Shown here: in pieces, positions 1-8,128 of the stretch
How the letters are laid out: every line of letters begins with the position of its first letter
How positions within the stretch are numbered: position 1 is the first letter of the stretch
Assembly (NCBI RefSeq): GCF_030997045.1
Contig: NZ_CP116899.1
Coordinates: 3,310,001 to 3,374,000 of the forward strand
Reading direction: 5' to 3'
DNA: 64,000 nucleotides
From: Microbulbifer sp. TB1203
GTDB taxonomy: Bacteria > Pseudomonadota > Gammaproteobacteria > Pseudomonadales > Cellvibrionaceae
Position numbers and translations under genes: made by a program
Notes under the pieces: model-generated
Seen by the model: only the letters and a program-made list of their open reading frames with translations
What the model was told of the DNA's origin: nothing
The model's database searches: none

Positions 1-1602
1 GCCTACGATCCCACCGGCCGGTTCCAGAGCCTGCACCGCATAAACAACGGCACTGAACAACTGCTCGCCGCCATCGAACGCGACGACCAGGGCCGCGAGA
101 TCCAGAGACAGCACGGCAACGGCCTCGCCAGCGAACGGGACTACGACCCCCAGGGCCGCCTGCATAAAATGCGCTTTGGCAAAGCCACCGGCCCCGTGGA
201 AAATCCGCTACACGAACGCAGTTACCACTACAACCGCAACGGCCAGATCAGCCAGATAGACGACAGCCTGCGCGGCAGCCGCCACTATCACTACGACGCC
301 CTCGACCGCCTCACCCAGGTGGACGGCCCCAACCCGGAACACTTCGTCCACGACCCGGCGCACAACATCCTCGCCGCCGCCGGCAGCCCGGAAGAAGCCA
401 GGCAACAGGCGGGAGAAACCAAAGTCAGCGGCAACCGCCTCGCCTTCCGCGGCGACACCCACTACCGCTACGACGTGCACGGCAACCGCATTGCCGCCCT
501 GCGCGGGAAAGACAAAAAGCTGCAGACCCGCTACCACTATAACAGCCGACAGCAGTTGGTCAGGGTCGAACAGCTAAAGGTAAAAGAAGGCGGAGCGGAA
601 CAACTCCAGCGGGAAACCCACTACCAATACGACCCGCTGGGCCGGCGTGTCGTCAAAGCGGATAGCGAAAAGCGGGTAGAATTCCTGTGGGATGGCGATG
701 TACTGCTGCGGGAAACCACCCGCGATGCCGACAGCGGCCAGGACCTCAAGACGCGCACCTACTACTTCGAGCCCGGCACCTTCAAGCCGATCGCGCTGAG
801 CGAGGACGGCGAGGTCTATCACTACCATCTCGACCATCTGGGTACGCCGGATACACTGACCGACAGCGAAGGCGAAATTGCCTGGAGCGTCAGCTACAAA
901 ACCTATGGCAATGTAGCCATCAAGCACTGTAACAAGATCGAACAGCCGATTCGGTTTCAGGGGCAGTATTTCGATGAGGAGACTGGGCTGCATTACAATC
1001 GATTTAGGTATTATGATCCGGAGATTGGGCAGTTTGTCACACAGGACCCCATAAGATTACTAGGCGGGATCAATAATTATCAATATGCGCCCAATCCTTT
1101 AGGCTGGGTAGACCCATATGGCCTATCCAGCAAAGAAGGCTATGCCATTATTCATAAGAAAGGTTCTGGAGATCAGGTTCACTTTGGTATCGAAGTCGTC
1201 ACTTCAGAGAAAACAATCTCGACAGAGCAACTTGGCGGATATGAGGGTACCAATAGAACTTTTCCGACAAAAACTCTCATTGATGTGCTTGACACAAATG
1301 AAATGAGCACTGATCCAAACTACGAGAAAATTAAAGTGCATCTACCGGACCCATTAGGCGCACAGAAACATCAAGAAGCTCTACTAAAAGACAGCAACCA
1401 AAAGCTTATTAACGCCGGCGGTGACCCTGATCGCTTAGACACCCCTCTTTACGACATTGAAAACCAAAGTTGCTTAACACATTGCTTCGACGTAATGAGA
1501 GCAGGAGGGAGAGCAGAAGCACCAACAGCAAGTCCTCCAGATCGAAGTACTGCTAGATACATGAGAAACCTTCGAAAAGAATCAAAAGAGCTTGGACAAT
1601 GA
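1..1602 (+). CDS. RHS repeat protein, C-terminal part with variable toxin-like tip (5' end outside window)
   Basis: The frame is open from base 1, so the gene begins upstream; 533 codons are visible. Many YD repeats (forms such as YDxxGR and YHYDALDRL) precede the conserved RHS core end, with FRYYDPEIGQFVTQDPIRL and then PLGWVDPYGL at 1096-1125. The core normally forms a shell around a cleaved C-terminal toxin. The tip after DPYGL is about 158 residues (1126-1599) and is not one I can name. It contains HFGIEV (His codon 1180-1182) and later SCLTHCFDVMRAGG (Cys codon 1471-1473). That His-then-Cys order resembles circularly permuted papain-like folds, which is an inference. Base composition turns AT-rich near 950, before the tip. 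The next gene overlaps the stop by ATGA. It is likely a T6SS cargo effector given vgrG and PAAR downstream. Confidence 0.9.
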   Translation, partial: AYDPTGRFQSLHRINNGTEQLLAAIERDDQGREIQRQHGNGLASERDYDPQGRLHKMRFGKATGPVENPLHERSYHYNRNGQISQIDDSLRGSRHYHYDALDRLTQVDGPNPEHFVHDPAHNILAAAGSPEEARQQAGETKVSGNRLAFRGDTHYRYDVHGNRIAALRGKDKKLQTRYHYNSRQQLVRVEQLKVKEGGAEQLQRETHYQYDPLGRRVVKADSEKRVEFLWDGDVLLRETTRDADSGQDLKTRTYYFEPGTFKPIALSEDGEVYHYHLDHLGTPDTLTDSEGEIAWSVSYKTYGNVAIKHCNKIEQPIRFQGQYFDEETGLHYNRFRYYDPEIGQFVTQDPIRLLGGINNYQYAPNPLGWVDPYGLSSKEGYAIIHKKGSGDQVHFGIEVVTSEKTISTEQLGGYEGTNRTFPTKTLIDVLDTNEMSTDPNYEKIKVHLPDPLGAQKHQEALLKDSNQKLINAGGDPDRLDTPLYDIENQSCLTHCFDVMRAGGRAEAPTASPPDRSTARYMRNLRKESKELGQ

Positions 1603-2048
1603 CTCAGAAGAACGAGAAAGAAAGCCTTGCAGAAGGAATAAGCAAGCTCAGGAAGATTACTCACAAAGATAGCTCTGTGAACGTTTGCAGGCATCTGGCA
1701 GACGAATCTTCCAAAAATCAAGAAGCTAGATATGTGGCGACTCAATTACTAGACGATAGTTATTTTTTGCTGTGGTGCTGCGAGAGCTGTGCCGAAAAAT
1801 ACCACGTCCCAAAGCCAGGAGTGCTAGTGGTTGACAATGACGCTCCCCTAGAGAGCCTAGTTATCACTCGCGACTCAACTGACAAAGATCAAAATCCGTA
1901 TAAAAACCTCATAGATTCCTGTAAAGGATTCACTGCCAGGAAAGACTCTTTTTATGAAAAATTTAAAAGAGTAAACCAAGACCAGATTCTTAACAGTAAG
2001 TACAAAGTTGAATTCGGAAAGGAAATAATAGGGATTTCATCCGATTGA
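1599..2048 (+). CDS. Small candidate immunity protein with Cys/His metal-type motifs
   Basis: 149 codons. The start overlaps the RHS stop as ATGA, and an AGAG about 8 bases upstream can serve as ribosome binding site, so translation is probably coupled. No family is recognised. The protein is acidic and soluble with no signal peptide or membrane segment. It holds NVCRHL near residue 29 and CCESCAEKYH near residue 60, a spacing compatible with a small zinc site. A gene in this place after an RHS tip is usually the cognate immunity gene, which is the inference made here. Base composition is AT-rich like the toxin tip, consistent with the pair moving together. Confidence 0.7.
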   Translation: MTQKNEKESLAEGISKLRKITHKDSSVNVCRHLADESSKNQEARYVATQLLDDSYFLLWCCESCAEKYHVPKPGVLVVDNDAPLESLVITRDSTDKDQNPYKNLIDSCKGFTARKDSFYEKFKRVNQDQILNSKYKVEFGKEIIGISSD

Positions 2049-2093
2049 CCGCCTCAAGAGCACAGGGTCACACATAAGAAGGCTGGTTTTTAG

Positions 2094-2399
2094 ATGGCAT
2101 ACATGAAATGTAAGATTCATGGAGAAAATATTGCCAGCTTGGTTTCTGAAGGCGTTTTAGACTTTGTGTTAGGGAATAGCAAGGATTTAGAGTTAAATAA
2201 AATCCACTATAAAGATGAGCCTGGAAAGGACTATTATTTTTATGTTGATGAAGATTTTTTAAACTCCTTGCAGGAAAGCTTCGGCTCCAATATTCTCGAG
2301 ACAATAAAGTCTGAGGAGACTGCTTTTGAAATATCCCTAGAGTTAAAGCCAGTTTGCCCGGCCTGTTTAAACGATAGAATATCTAAACATACGACATAA
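2094..2399 (+). CDS. Small hypothetical protein with CxxH and CxxC motifs
   Basis: 101 codons, preceded by an AGAAGG-like ribosome binding site in the 45-base gap after the previous gene. No family is recognised. It begins MAYMKCKIHGE (CxxH) and ends with KPVCPACLNDR (CxxC), with an acidic, hydrophilic middle. Its Cys/His pairs near both ends echo the Cys/His pairs of the upstream gene, although I see no clear sequence identity between them. It is AT-rich. It could be a second or orphan immunity gene left by earlier tip exchange, or an unrelated zinc-ribbon-like protein. Confidence 0.6.
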   Translation: MAYMKCKIHGENIASLVSEGVLDFVLGNSKDLELNKIHYKDEPGKDYYFYVDEDFLNSLQESFGSNILETIKSEETAFEISLELKPVCPACLNDRISKHTT

Positions 2400-2545
2400 T
2401 ATAGGGGTCAGGCCTGCCCAAAAAATGCACAAATGGTAGCAGTGTTAGTAACCGTCTTAGATGACAAACCCAACTGTGGCACACGCAAAGAATACAAGGC
2501 TTACAACTCCGTTTCTGCACGAGATCAAAATTAAGGAAACGAAAA

Positions 2546-3229
2546 GTGAAATCGAAACTCAACAGTTTCAACCCGTACGATTACACCAACGAGCAACTCT
2601 GGTGTTTGGGGCTGTCCGCTATCAGCGTACAGGTAAATGGCCAGAGGCACGATATTCTTCGACACGACGATCCCGAGGCGTACCGTAAAATATTATCGGC
2701 CTGGTGGGACATCACCAACGCTCAAGAATATCGAGAAACAATAGATTGGCTGCGTGATGGTGGTGGGCGCAATGTCTTTAATCAGGACTGGGGATATTTT
2801 CTGACTTTACACCCGGAGAACATCTCCGGCTTGCTCGATAACCTACGAGACAAAGACCCGAAGCAGCATGCTCGCTTTAAAACCATACGTCATTATCGTG
2901 ACGTTATCGATGGTTGTGGAATCGTCGCATGGGATATTGCACGCGCTACATTTTTGGCGCGCATGGCTTTAACGGCTGGCTATATCGAGGAAGATGAGGC
3001 TTGGCAGACAGTAATGGGCTACGGCGTAATAGCGCGCCGTGTGTTTGAAAACTGGTTTCAGTTTGCGCACAGCTTTCTGATTGGAAGGCAATACTCCATG
3101 AGCAACCTTGATGACGATACCGGAAGGAATTACCTTCGGGCAGCCCAGCATTTGCTGACTCATTCGGAAAGTCTGTGGGTTAGGTTCCCTGAATTCGAGA
3201 ACCAAAATCGAGAACTGGTCAACCACTGA
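2546..3229 (+). CDS. DUF1266 family protein
   Basis: 227 codons starting at GTG, chosen because AAGGA lies 8 bases upstream. The middle and C-terminal parts carry the DUF1266 pattern: WDITNAQEYRETIDWL early, then AWDIARATFLARMALTAGYI, EEDEAW, and an FxFAHSFLIGRQ-like segment around residues 165-180. The molecular function of the family is unknown. Members often sit near polymorphic toxin and T6SS cargo genes, which fits this location. It is soluble and has no signal peptide. The TPR gene starts 5 bases after its stop. Confidence 0.75.
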   Translation: MKSKLNSFNPYDYTNEQLWCLGLSAISVQVNGQRHDILRHDDPEAYRKILSAWWDITNAQEYRETIDWLRDGGGRNVFNQDWGYFLTLHPENISGLLDNLRDKDPKQHARFKTIRHYRDVIDGCGIVAWDIARATFLARMALTAGYIEEDEAWQTVMGYGVIARRVFENWFQFAHSFLIGRQYSMSNLDDDTGRNYLRAAQHLLTHSESLWVRFPEFENQNRELVNH

Positions 3230-3234
3230 CATTA

Positions 3235-4935
3235 ATGATTGCCTTTGGCTACATGGAAAATAACATGAAACTTGATGTTTCTGAGCTCCTGGAAAGACTC
3301 TACGAGGAAAAGAAGTGGTCAGAACTTGATGAAAAAATAAGTGAAAGAGACCTTGCGGAATATAAGGATGATATCACTCTGTTTCGATATAAGCTCATCG
3401 CAATGGCCAATATTGAAGGCCGAAACACCTGCGATGAGCTCATTCGAATAGCTGAGATAGCCCTGAATATTAAAAAGGAAACCCTATTTTACAATATTCT
3501 TGCAGACGCCCATATTGCGAGAGAAAACCCAAATTTAGCTATAAACATACTGAACTCCTGGAAATCTATAGATCCTGAGAACCCTAATATCTTTCAGCTA
3601 CTTTTTTATTGCCATAAACAGTTGAATGACGAGCAAGGAATGACTCATGCAGCATTGTATTTCCACTTTTTCTCGGGAAAGGCTCTCCAAGCAAGCCTAA
3701 ACTTCGAAGCCTCATGTGAGCACCTATACAACACATGCAAGATGGCACCGAAGTTCGATTATGCGGCTTATTTGTACGCTCAGGGTTTGATGTTTAGTGG
3801 TAAACCCCTCAGAGCAACTGAAGTTGCAGCCACTGTTTCTGATGAGTCTCCATTTTCCCTCGGCAAAATGGAGATTATGGCCCGCCTTGCCTCATTCCAG
3901 TCCGTTCCGGATGTTGTTGATGGTCATATTGAATCCATTCTGGATATCGATGCAAGTAATCCTGTCGCGCTTAGGTGCCGCGCCAAAGCTGCTGAAGATC
4001 GAAAAGATATTATGTCGGCAATTGCAGCTTATCAGAAGATTGTAGAATTTTACCCCTTTGATGTACTAGCAAGTCTGAAGATTGTGCAGCTATCCATGGC
4101 GATTGTAGAGAACATCTCAATAGGCATGACGATCCTGGATTCAGAGAAGCTAAGGCTTTCAGAGATTCTTTTCCATGCGGGTCAGAGTGATGCGGGATCA
4201 ATACTTCTCGAAGGAATTTCACCTAAGTCTGAAAGTTATTTAGATGCAAGAATAGCTCTGGCGAACAACTATATTAACAGCCAGAACTTCATCGAAGCCC
4301 TTGAGGTCATCCGGGTTACAGACGATTCAACGAGAATGCACACAACTTTGTTACAGCTGGAAGCCGAGAGCCTTTTCCAGCTTAATCGGCACGAAGAAGC
4401 CGCCCAGATATCTCAAAATTCTCTAGAGATTGATCCGGACAACCTCCGTTGCCATTTTTTGCTTGGTGCTTCTTTAATCAAAATCAATGAGAGTAACACG
4501 CGAAACCTGGCCAAGGTTGAAGGTAGTATTCGTCCTTTACTAGGCACCTATATAGATAGGACACCTAACGACGGGTTACCCCATGTATATCTTGCACAGC
4601 TAACGTATAGCCTGGGGCAGGCTGACGGAATCCCCAATCAGATACGACTGGCACGGGGTAAAGGCCACTTATCCCCTTTGGGGAGCTATCTAATGGGCCA
4701 GTACAACCTTTCAGTTGGCGATTTTAGTGCTGCTTTGGCGGAGTTCACCGATGCCGTTGATCTATCTGGCCGTAATATTTATTACGAAGCGCAGATCGCA
4801 CGCGCAGAACTGAATCACAAGCTAGGTAATATGCAGAGAGCGTTGGATGATGTGGAGGAAATACTGACACACTGGCCCAACAATCAGCGCGCTGGCGCTT
4901 TACGGCAGTTGCTACAAATTTCTCTGATAAATTAA
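3235..4935 (+). CDS. TPR-repeat protein
   Basis: 566 codons from the first ATG, only 5 bases after the DUF1266 stop. ATGs at 3253 and 3265 are alternatives, and none has a good ribosome binding site. The protein is almost wholly alpha-helical with tetratricopeptide-like repeats. Clear examples are the segments HEEAAQISQNSLEIDPDN and SAALAEFTDAVDLSGR, and the last repeat GNMQRALDDVEEILTHWP near the C-terminus. No enzymatic domain, signal peptide or membrane segment is visible. TPR proteins act as binding scaffolds; the partner here is unknown. The gene is AT-rich like its upstream neighbours and unlike vgrG, suggesting it belongs to the acquired block. Confidence 0.75.
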   Translation: MIAFGYMENNMKLDVSELLERLYEEKKWSELDEKISERDLAEYKDDITLFRYKLIAMANIEGRNTCDELIRIAEIALNIKKETLFYNILADAHIARENPNLAINILNSWKSIDPENPNIFQLLFYCHKQLNDEQGMTHAALYFHFFSGKALQASLNFEASCEHLYNTCKMAPKFDYAAYLYAQGLMFSGKPLRATEVAATVSDESPFSLGKMEIMARLASFQSVPDVVDGHIESILDIDASNPVALRCRAKAAEDRKDIMSAIAAYQKIVEFYPFDVLASLKIVQLSMAIVENISIGMTILDSEKLRLSEILFHAGQSDAGSILLEGISPKSESYLDARIALANNYINSQNFIEALEVIRVTDDSTRMHTTLLQLEAESLFQLNRHEEAAQISQNSLEIDPDNLRCHFLLGASLIKINESNTRNLAKVEGSIRPLLGTYIDRTPNDGLPHVYLAQLTYSLGQADGIPNQIRLARGKGHLSPLGSYLMGQYNLSVGDFSAALAEFTDAVDLSGRNIYYEAQIARAELNHKLGNMQRALDDVEEILTHWPNNQRAGALRQLLQISLIN

Positions 4936-4973
4936 GTTTGACTCGTTTTACGCAGACAGATAAATGGGTCAAA

Positions 4974-4996
4974 CACGAATGGCACTAAGTTAAGCG
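4974..4996 (+). repeat. 23-base shared intergenic motif, copy 1
   Basis: Matches 20457-20479 at 22 of 23 positions, differing at one A/G, with core CTAAGTTAAGCG. The two copies lie on either side of the vgrG-to-tssA part of the T6SS region. They may be ends or scars of the same element; the identity of the element is not known to me. Confidence 0.6.
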
Positions 4997-5007
4997 GAAT
5001 CCCTCTA

Positions 5008-5030
5008 TAGGAGCCTGCTTGCAGGCGAAT
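5008..5030 (+). repeat. REP-like palindrome (TAGGAGC-type)
   Basis: TAGGAGCCTGCTTGCAGGCG has a CCTGC/GCAGG stem and the TAGGAGC...GCGA layout seen in the larger palindromes at 42134, 50868 and 55463. It is a single stem rather than a paired element. Confidence 0.5.
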
Positions 5031-5040
5031 TGAGGTCGCA

Positions 5041-5092
5041 CAGGTCAGGTCAGCAGCAGGTCAGCAGGGTCAAGCAGGTCAGCAGGGTCAGG
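5041..5092. repeat. Short direct repeats (CAGGTCAGCAG family)
   Basis: Two adjacent 18-base units (5057-5074 and 5075-5092) differ at one base. They are preceded by partial copies of the same CAGGTCAGCAG motif from 5041. There are too few copies and no spacers, so this is not a CRISPR. Confidence 0.7.
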
Positions 5093-5257
5093 CCTTACAA
5101 TTTACATGCCAAGCAGAAATCAGTAGGCTGAATTTTGAGAAAAAATCAACTGTCAAATGTAAGGGTGGCTGTGATGACCACCACACAGAAATACAATTTT
5201 TGAATTCAGAGCAAAAATCTCAAACCATGACAACCTCTCAGGAACCCGGTGACAAGC

Positions 5258-7165
5258 ATGTCCATTCTTAGCCAAGACAAACGGATGATCAACGTCGACT
5301 GCCCACTCGGCAAGGACGCACTGATTGCCACAATGATAGACGGCGAAGAGCATATCTCGAAGCCGTTCAACTACACGCTCAAACTGCTCTCCGACAATCA
5401 TACCGTCACCCAGGACGACGTCGTTGGCAAGGTGATGACGGCAGCCATCCACCACGCTAAGACACCGCGTTACATCAGCGGTTATGTAACCCACTTCTCC
5501 ATGCACGATGTCAACGCCGAGGGCATGCGCAGCTATACCGCAGTACTGCACCCGGGCCTGTGGTTTACCAGCCTCGGCGGCAAGAACCGTGTTTTCGAGA
5601 AGAAATCGGCCAAGCAGATCCTGGAGGAAGTGCTGGGCGAGTACAGCAAGGTCATCAAGCTTTCCACAAAGCTCAACGCGGAATACATCACCCGCGAGTA
5701 CTGCGTACAGTTCGATGAGAGCGATTTTGAGTTCATCAGCCGCCTGATGTCTGAAGAAGGGATTGTCTACTATTTCAAACACAGCGACGGGCAGCATGAG
5801 CTGGTACTCTGCGACGACCCGCAGGATTTCTACGACTGCGAATCGGAAAAGGTGGAGTACGACGGCGGCGGAAGTCATCCAACCAAGCACACCATCAGCA
5901 GCTGGGACCGGGTCTTCAACTATCACGGCGGCGGTTTTGAGTTCAAGGACTACAATGAATTCACCGCGACCAAGGACAACAAACAGCAAGTCAAGACCAC
6001 CAGCAAGCTCAACGATATTTCCAGCTATATGCGCAGCCTCTACGGCCTGAACCACTTCGAGCAGGATGGCGAGCACAAGCGCAAGTTCAAGGACAGCTAC
6101 CACAAGGCGCTGGCGGAAAGGGCCATGGAGTCCCAGGAGGCGCAGTTCGACATGGCCCACGGGAGCAGCGATTGCCCCGCCTTCAGCGCCGGCGGCCGCT
6201 TTGACTTCGACCACACGCTGAGCACGGAGAAAGGCAAGTACCTACTCACATCCGTTAAATTACTCGCGGCAGACAGCAACAGCGGCCAAACGCACTTCAG
6301 GAGTACGTTCAGCTGCGTGCCCGCTTCGGTAATGCCCCGGCCGGACCCGCTCGCGCGCTCCAACAGGATTCACTCGCCACAGGTGGCCCAGGTACTGGAA
6401 GTAAAAGCCACAGCTTCCGACAGCTCCCAGGACCCCTATACCCAAATCAAGGTGAAGTTTCCCTGGAACTCCGCGCAGAACAGCTGCTGGATACGGGTAA
6501 TGCAATCCTTCGCCGGCAAAAACTGGGGCGCCAACTTCGTACCCCGTATCGGCCAGGAAGTGGTGGTGACTTACATCAACGGCGATCCGGACCGCCCACT
6601 GGTTACCGGAGCCGTCTACAACGGCGACAATCCCGGCCCCAACTACACCGCCACCCAAAGCGGCTGGAAAACCGAATACGAGGGCAGTGCGTTCAATGAA
6701 CTGCGCTTCGACGACAAGGGCGGCAAAGAAGAGATCTATATGGAGGCCGGCAGGGACCACAACTTCGTGATCCACCACGACCAGACCGGCAAGATCGAGA
6801 ATGAGCAGACCCTGGAGATCAAACAGGACCGCAGCGTCACCGTCACCGATGGCAGTGAGAAAGTCACCATTGCCAAAGGGGACCAGATTGTCAAGATCGA
6901 CAAAGGCGATCAAAAAACCACCCTGGGTGCTGGGAATCATACCCTCAAGATCAGCAAGGGTACGCAAACCACCGACGCCATGGGCGCGATCAAGATCACT
7001 TCAAAATCCTCCATTGAATTGAAAGTTGGTGGCAGCAGCATCAAGCTGACGCCCGCCGGAATTACCATCAAGGGCACCATGCTGTCATTCAAGGGCGACG
7101 CCACTGCCGAAGTCAAAGGCGGCGGCATGCTTACCTTGAAAGGCGGCGTGACCATGATCAATTGA
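5258..7165 (+). CDS. vgrG: VgrG / TssI spike protein of the T6SS
   Basis: 635 codons from ATG 5258; an in-frame GTG at 5249 sits closer to the AGGAA at 5240 and is a possible alternative. The protein forms the trimeric needle tip on the Hcp tube and carries effectors. The N-terminal gp27-like part (about residues 10-340) is followed by the gp5-like OB domain, with NWGANFVPRIGQEVVVTYI near residue 425. A C-terminal beta-helix of VxIxKGD-type repeats ends in GGVTMIN. Length is that of a plain VgrG with no added effector domain, so effectors would be attached through the adjacent PAAR gene or separate cargo. The two downstream genes are close and co-directional. Confidence 0.96.
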   Translation: MSILSQDKRMINVDCPLGKDALIATMIDGEEHISKPFNYTLKLLSDNHTVTQDDVVGKVMTAAIHHAKTPRYISGYVTHFSMHDVNAEGMRSYTAVLHPGLWFTSLGGKNRVFEKKSAKQILEEVLGEYSKVIKLSTKLNAEYITREYCVQFDESDFEFISRLMSEEGIVYYFKHSDGQHELVLCDDPQDFYDCESEKVEYDGGGSHPTKHTISSWDRVFNYHGGGFEFKDYNEFTATKDNKQQVKTTSKLNDISSYMRSLYGLNHFEQDGEHKRKFKDSYHKALAERAMESQEAQFDMAHGSSDCPAFSAGGRFDFDHTLSTEKGKYLLTSVKLLAADSNSGQTHFRSTFSCVPASVMPRPDPLARSNRIHSPQVAQVLEVKATASDSSQDPYTQIKVKFPWNSAQNSCWIRVMQSFAGKNWGANFVPRIGQEVVVTYINGDPDRPLVTGAVYNGDNPGPNYTATQSGWKTEYEGSAFNELRFDDKGGKEEIYMEAGRDHNFVIHHDQTGKIENEQTLEIKQDRSVTVTDGSEKVTIAKGDQIVKIDKGDQKTTLGAGNHTLKISKGTQTTDAMGAIKITSKSSIELKVGGSSIKLTPAGITIKGTMLSFKGDATAEVKGGGMLTLKGGVTMIN

Positions 7166-7176
7166 TGGAGTAAGCG

Positions 7177-7755
7177 ATGACAGATCTGATAAAAGTTCAG
7201 GCCCTGACCGCCGCCGAATTATTGAAAAATTTCGACGTAAGCGAAGAGGCAGAAGAACACCTGGTACCGGATACCGCACCAGAGGTAAGCATCAATCGCC
7301 TGATGGAAGTCGGGCTCTACCCGGATGCGATCAAGCTTCTTGCACACGGGTTGCCCAAGCGTGAGGCGGTATGGTGGGCGTGCCTGGCAGCTCGCGATAT
7401 CCAGAACCCACAAACCGATGAGGACAATATAAACGCCCTTATCGCCGCGGAAAGTTGGACCAAGAAGCCCAGTGAGGAGGGCCGTTTGCGCTGCAAACTG
7501 CTGGGGGAAAAAACCAAACACAAGACCCCCGCCAGTTGGGCGGCGACAGCTGCAAGCTGGTGCCACGGCAGCCTGGCCGCTGAGGGAGAACCGGCTATTG
7601 AGCCGCCCCAACACCTATACGCCCATGCGGTGGCCGGCAGTATAACGCTTGCCGCAGTGCTCTATGACCCGGTGGACCCCAGCGAACGCTTTGTTCGCTA
7701 CATGAAGCAGGGGCTGGATCTGGCAAGAGGCGGCAACGGACGAATCGAGGAATAG
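7177..7755 (+). CDS. VgrG-PAAR linked protein, possibly DUF6931 family
   Basis: 192 codons with GGAG 6 bases before the ATG, 11 bases after vgrG. The protein is soluble and mostly alpha-helical with no signal peptide. Recognisable stretches are AIKLLAHGLPKREAVWWAC around residue 55 and repeated AAxSW motifs near residues 88 and 130. I recall proteins of this look annotated as DUF6931 between vgrG and PAAR genes, but I cannot confirm the family here. The position suggests an adaptor or chaperone that loads cargo or the PAAR tip on VgrG; this is inferred from context only. Confidence 0.7.
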   Translation: MTDLIKVQALTAAELLKNFDVSEEAEEHLVPDTAPEVSINRLMEVGLYPDAIKLLAHGLPKREAVWWACLAARDIQNPQTDEDNINALIAAESWTKKPSEEGRLRCKLLGEKTKHKTPASWAATAASWCHGSLAAEGEPAIEPPQHLYAHAVAGSITLAAVLYDPVDPSERFVRYMKQGLDLARGGNGRIEE

Positions 7756-7759
7756 AACT

Positions 7760-8053
7760 ATGGGAAAACCTGCATCGCGTATCACGGATATGCACGTCTG
7801 CCCAATGGTAACCGGTACGGTCCCGCACGTCGGTGGACCGATACTGAGCCCCGGCGGTCCCACTGTCATTATCGGCAAGATGCCATCAGCGACTGTGGGC
7901 AGCGCCTGCACCTGCGTCGGGCCTCCCGACACCGTGGCCATGGGCAGCACCACAGTAATGATCCAGGGTAAGCCAGCGGCGCGGATGGGAGATACGACAG
8001 CGCACGGAGGAAAGATCGTGGTGGGATGCCCGACAGTCCTGATTGGGGGTTAG
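7760..8053 (+). CDS. PAAR-domain protein, T6SS spike tip
   Basis: 97 codons, 4 bases after the previous gene, with AGGAA 7 bases upstream of the ATG. It starts MGKPASRITDMHVCPM and consists of the repeated glycine-rich hairpins of the PAAR fold (GPILSPGGPTVIIGKMP, GKPAARMGDTTAHGG). The His and Cys residues at H13, C15 and near H81 and C88 fit the zinc site that closes the cone on VgrG. It is a single-domain PAAR without N- or C-terminal effector extension. It completes a vgrG-adaptor-PAAR unit and is convergent with clpV. Confidence 0.95.
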   Translation: MGKPASRITDMHVCPMVTGTVPHVGGPILSPGGPTVIIGKMPSATVGSACTCVGPPDTVAMGSTTVMIQGKPAARMGDTTAHGGKIVVGCPTVLIGG

Positions 8054-8095
8054 TCAAAAGATCGATTCCCGCACCGGCTGTAAAACGAATTGATA

Positions 8096-8122
8096 AGAGC
8101 GGCCCCTCCGTAAGGCCGCTCT
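8096..8122. terminator. Hairpin between convergent PAAR and tssH genes
   Basis: A perfect 9-base stem (AGAGCGGCC / GGCCGCTCT) with a 9-base loop lies between the two convergent stop codons. It has no clear T-run on either side, so it may act as a shared, partly effective terminator. Confidence 0.55.
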
Positions 8123-8128
8123 GGCCAA

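Larger units (their letters stand above)
4936..5248. other. Gene-free 313-base gap rich in repeats
   Basis: No credible gene is seen between the TPR gene and vgrG. The gap holds a 23-base motif shared with 20457-20479, a REP-like palindrome (5008-5030), an 18-base direct repeat (5057-5092) and an imperfect inverted repeat (5093-5107 with 5149-5163). This is the look of mobile-element scars at the junction of the AT-rich cargo block and the vgrG unit. Confidence 0.6.

Noticed and set aside
2461..2688. Open frame of 75 codons before and over the DUF1266 start
   Set aside because: No family, no ribosome binding site, and it runs out of frame into the DUF1266 gene.
5041..5092. Possible CRISPR-like repeats
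   Set aside because: Two adjacent direct repeats without spacers, and no cas genes in the window.
5153..6214. Open frame of 353 codons on the - strand
   Set aside because: Antisense to vgrG, Val/Ala-rich low-information product, no ribosome binding site.
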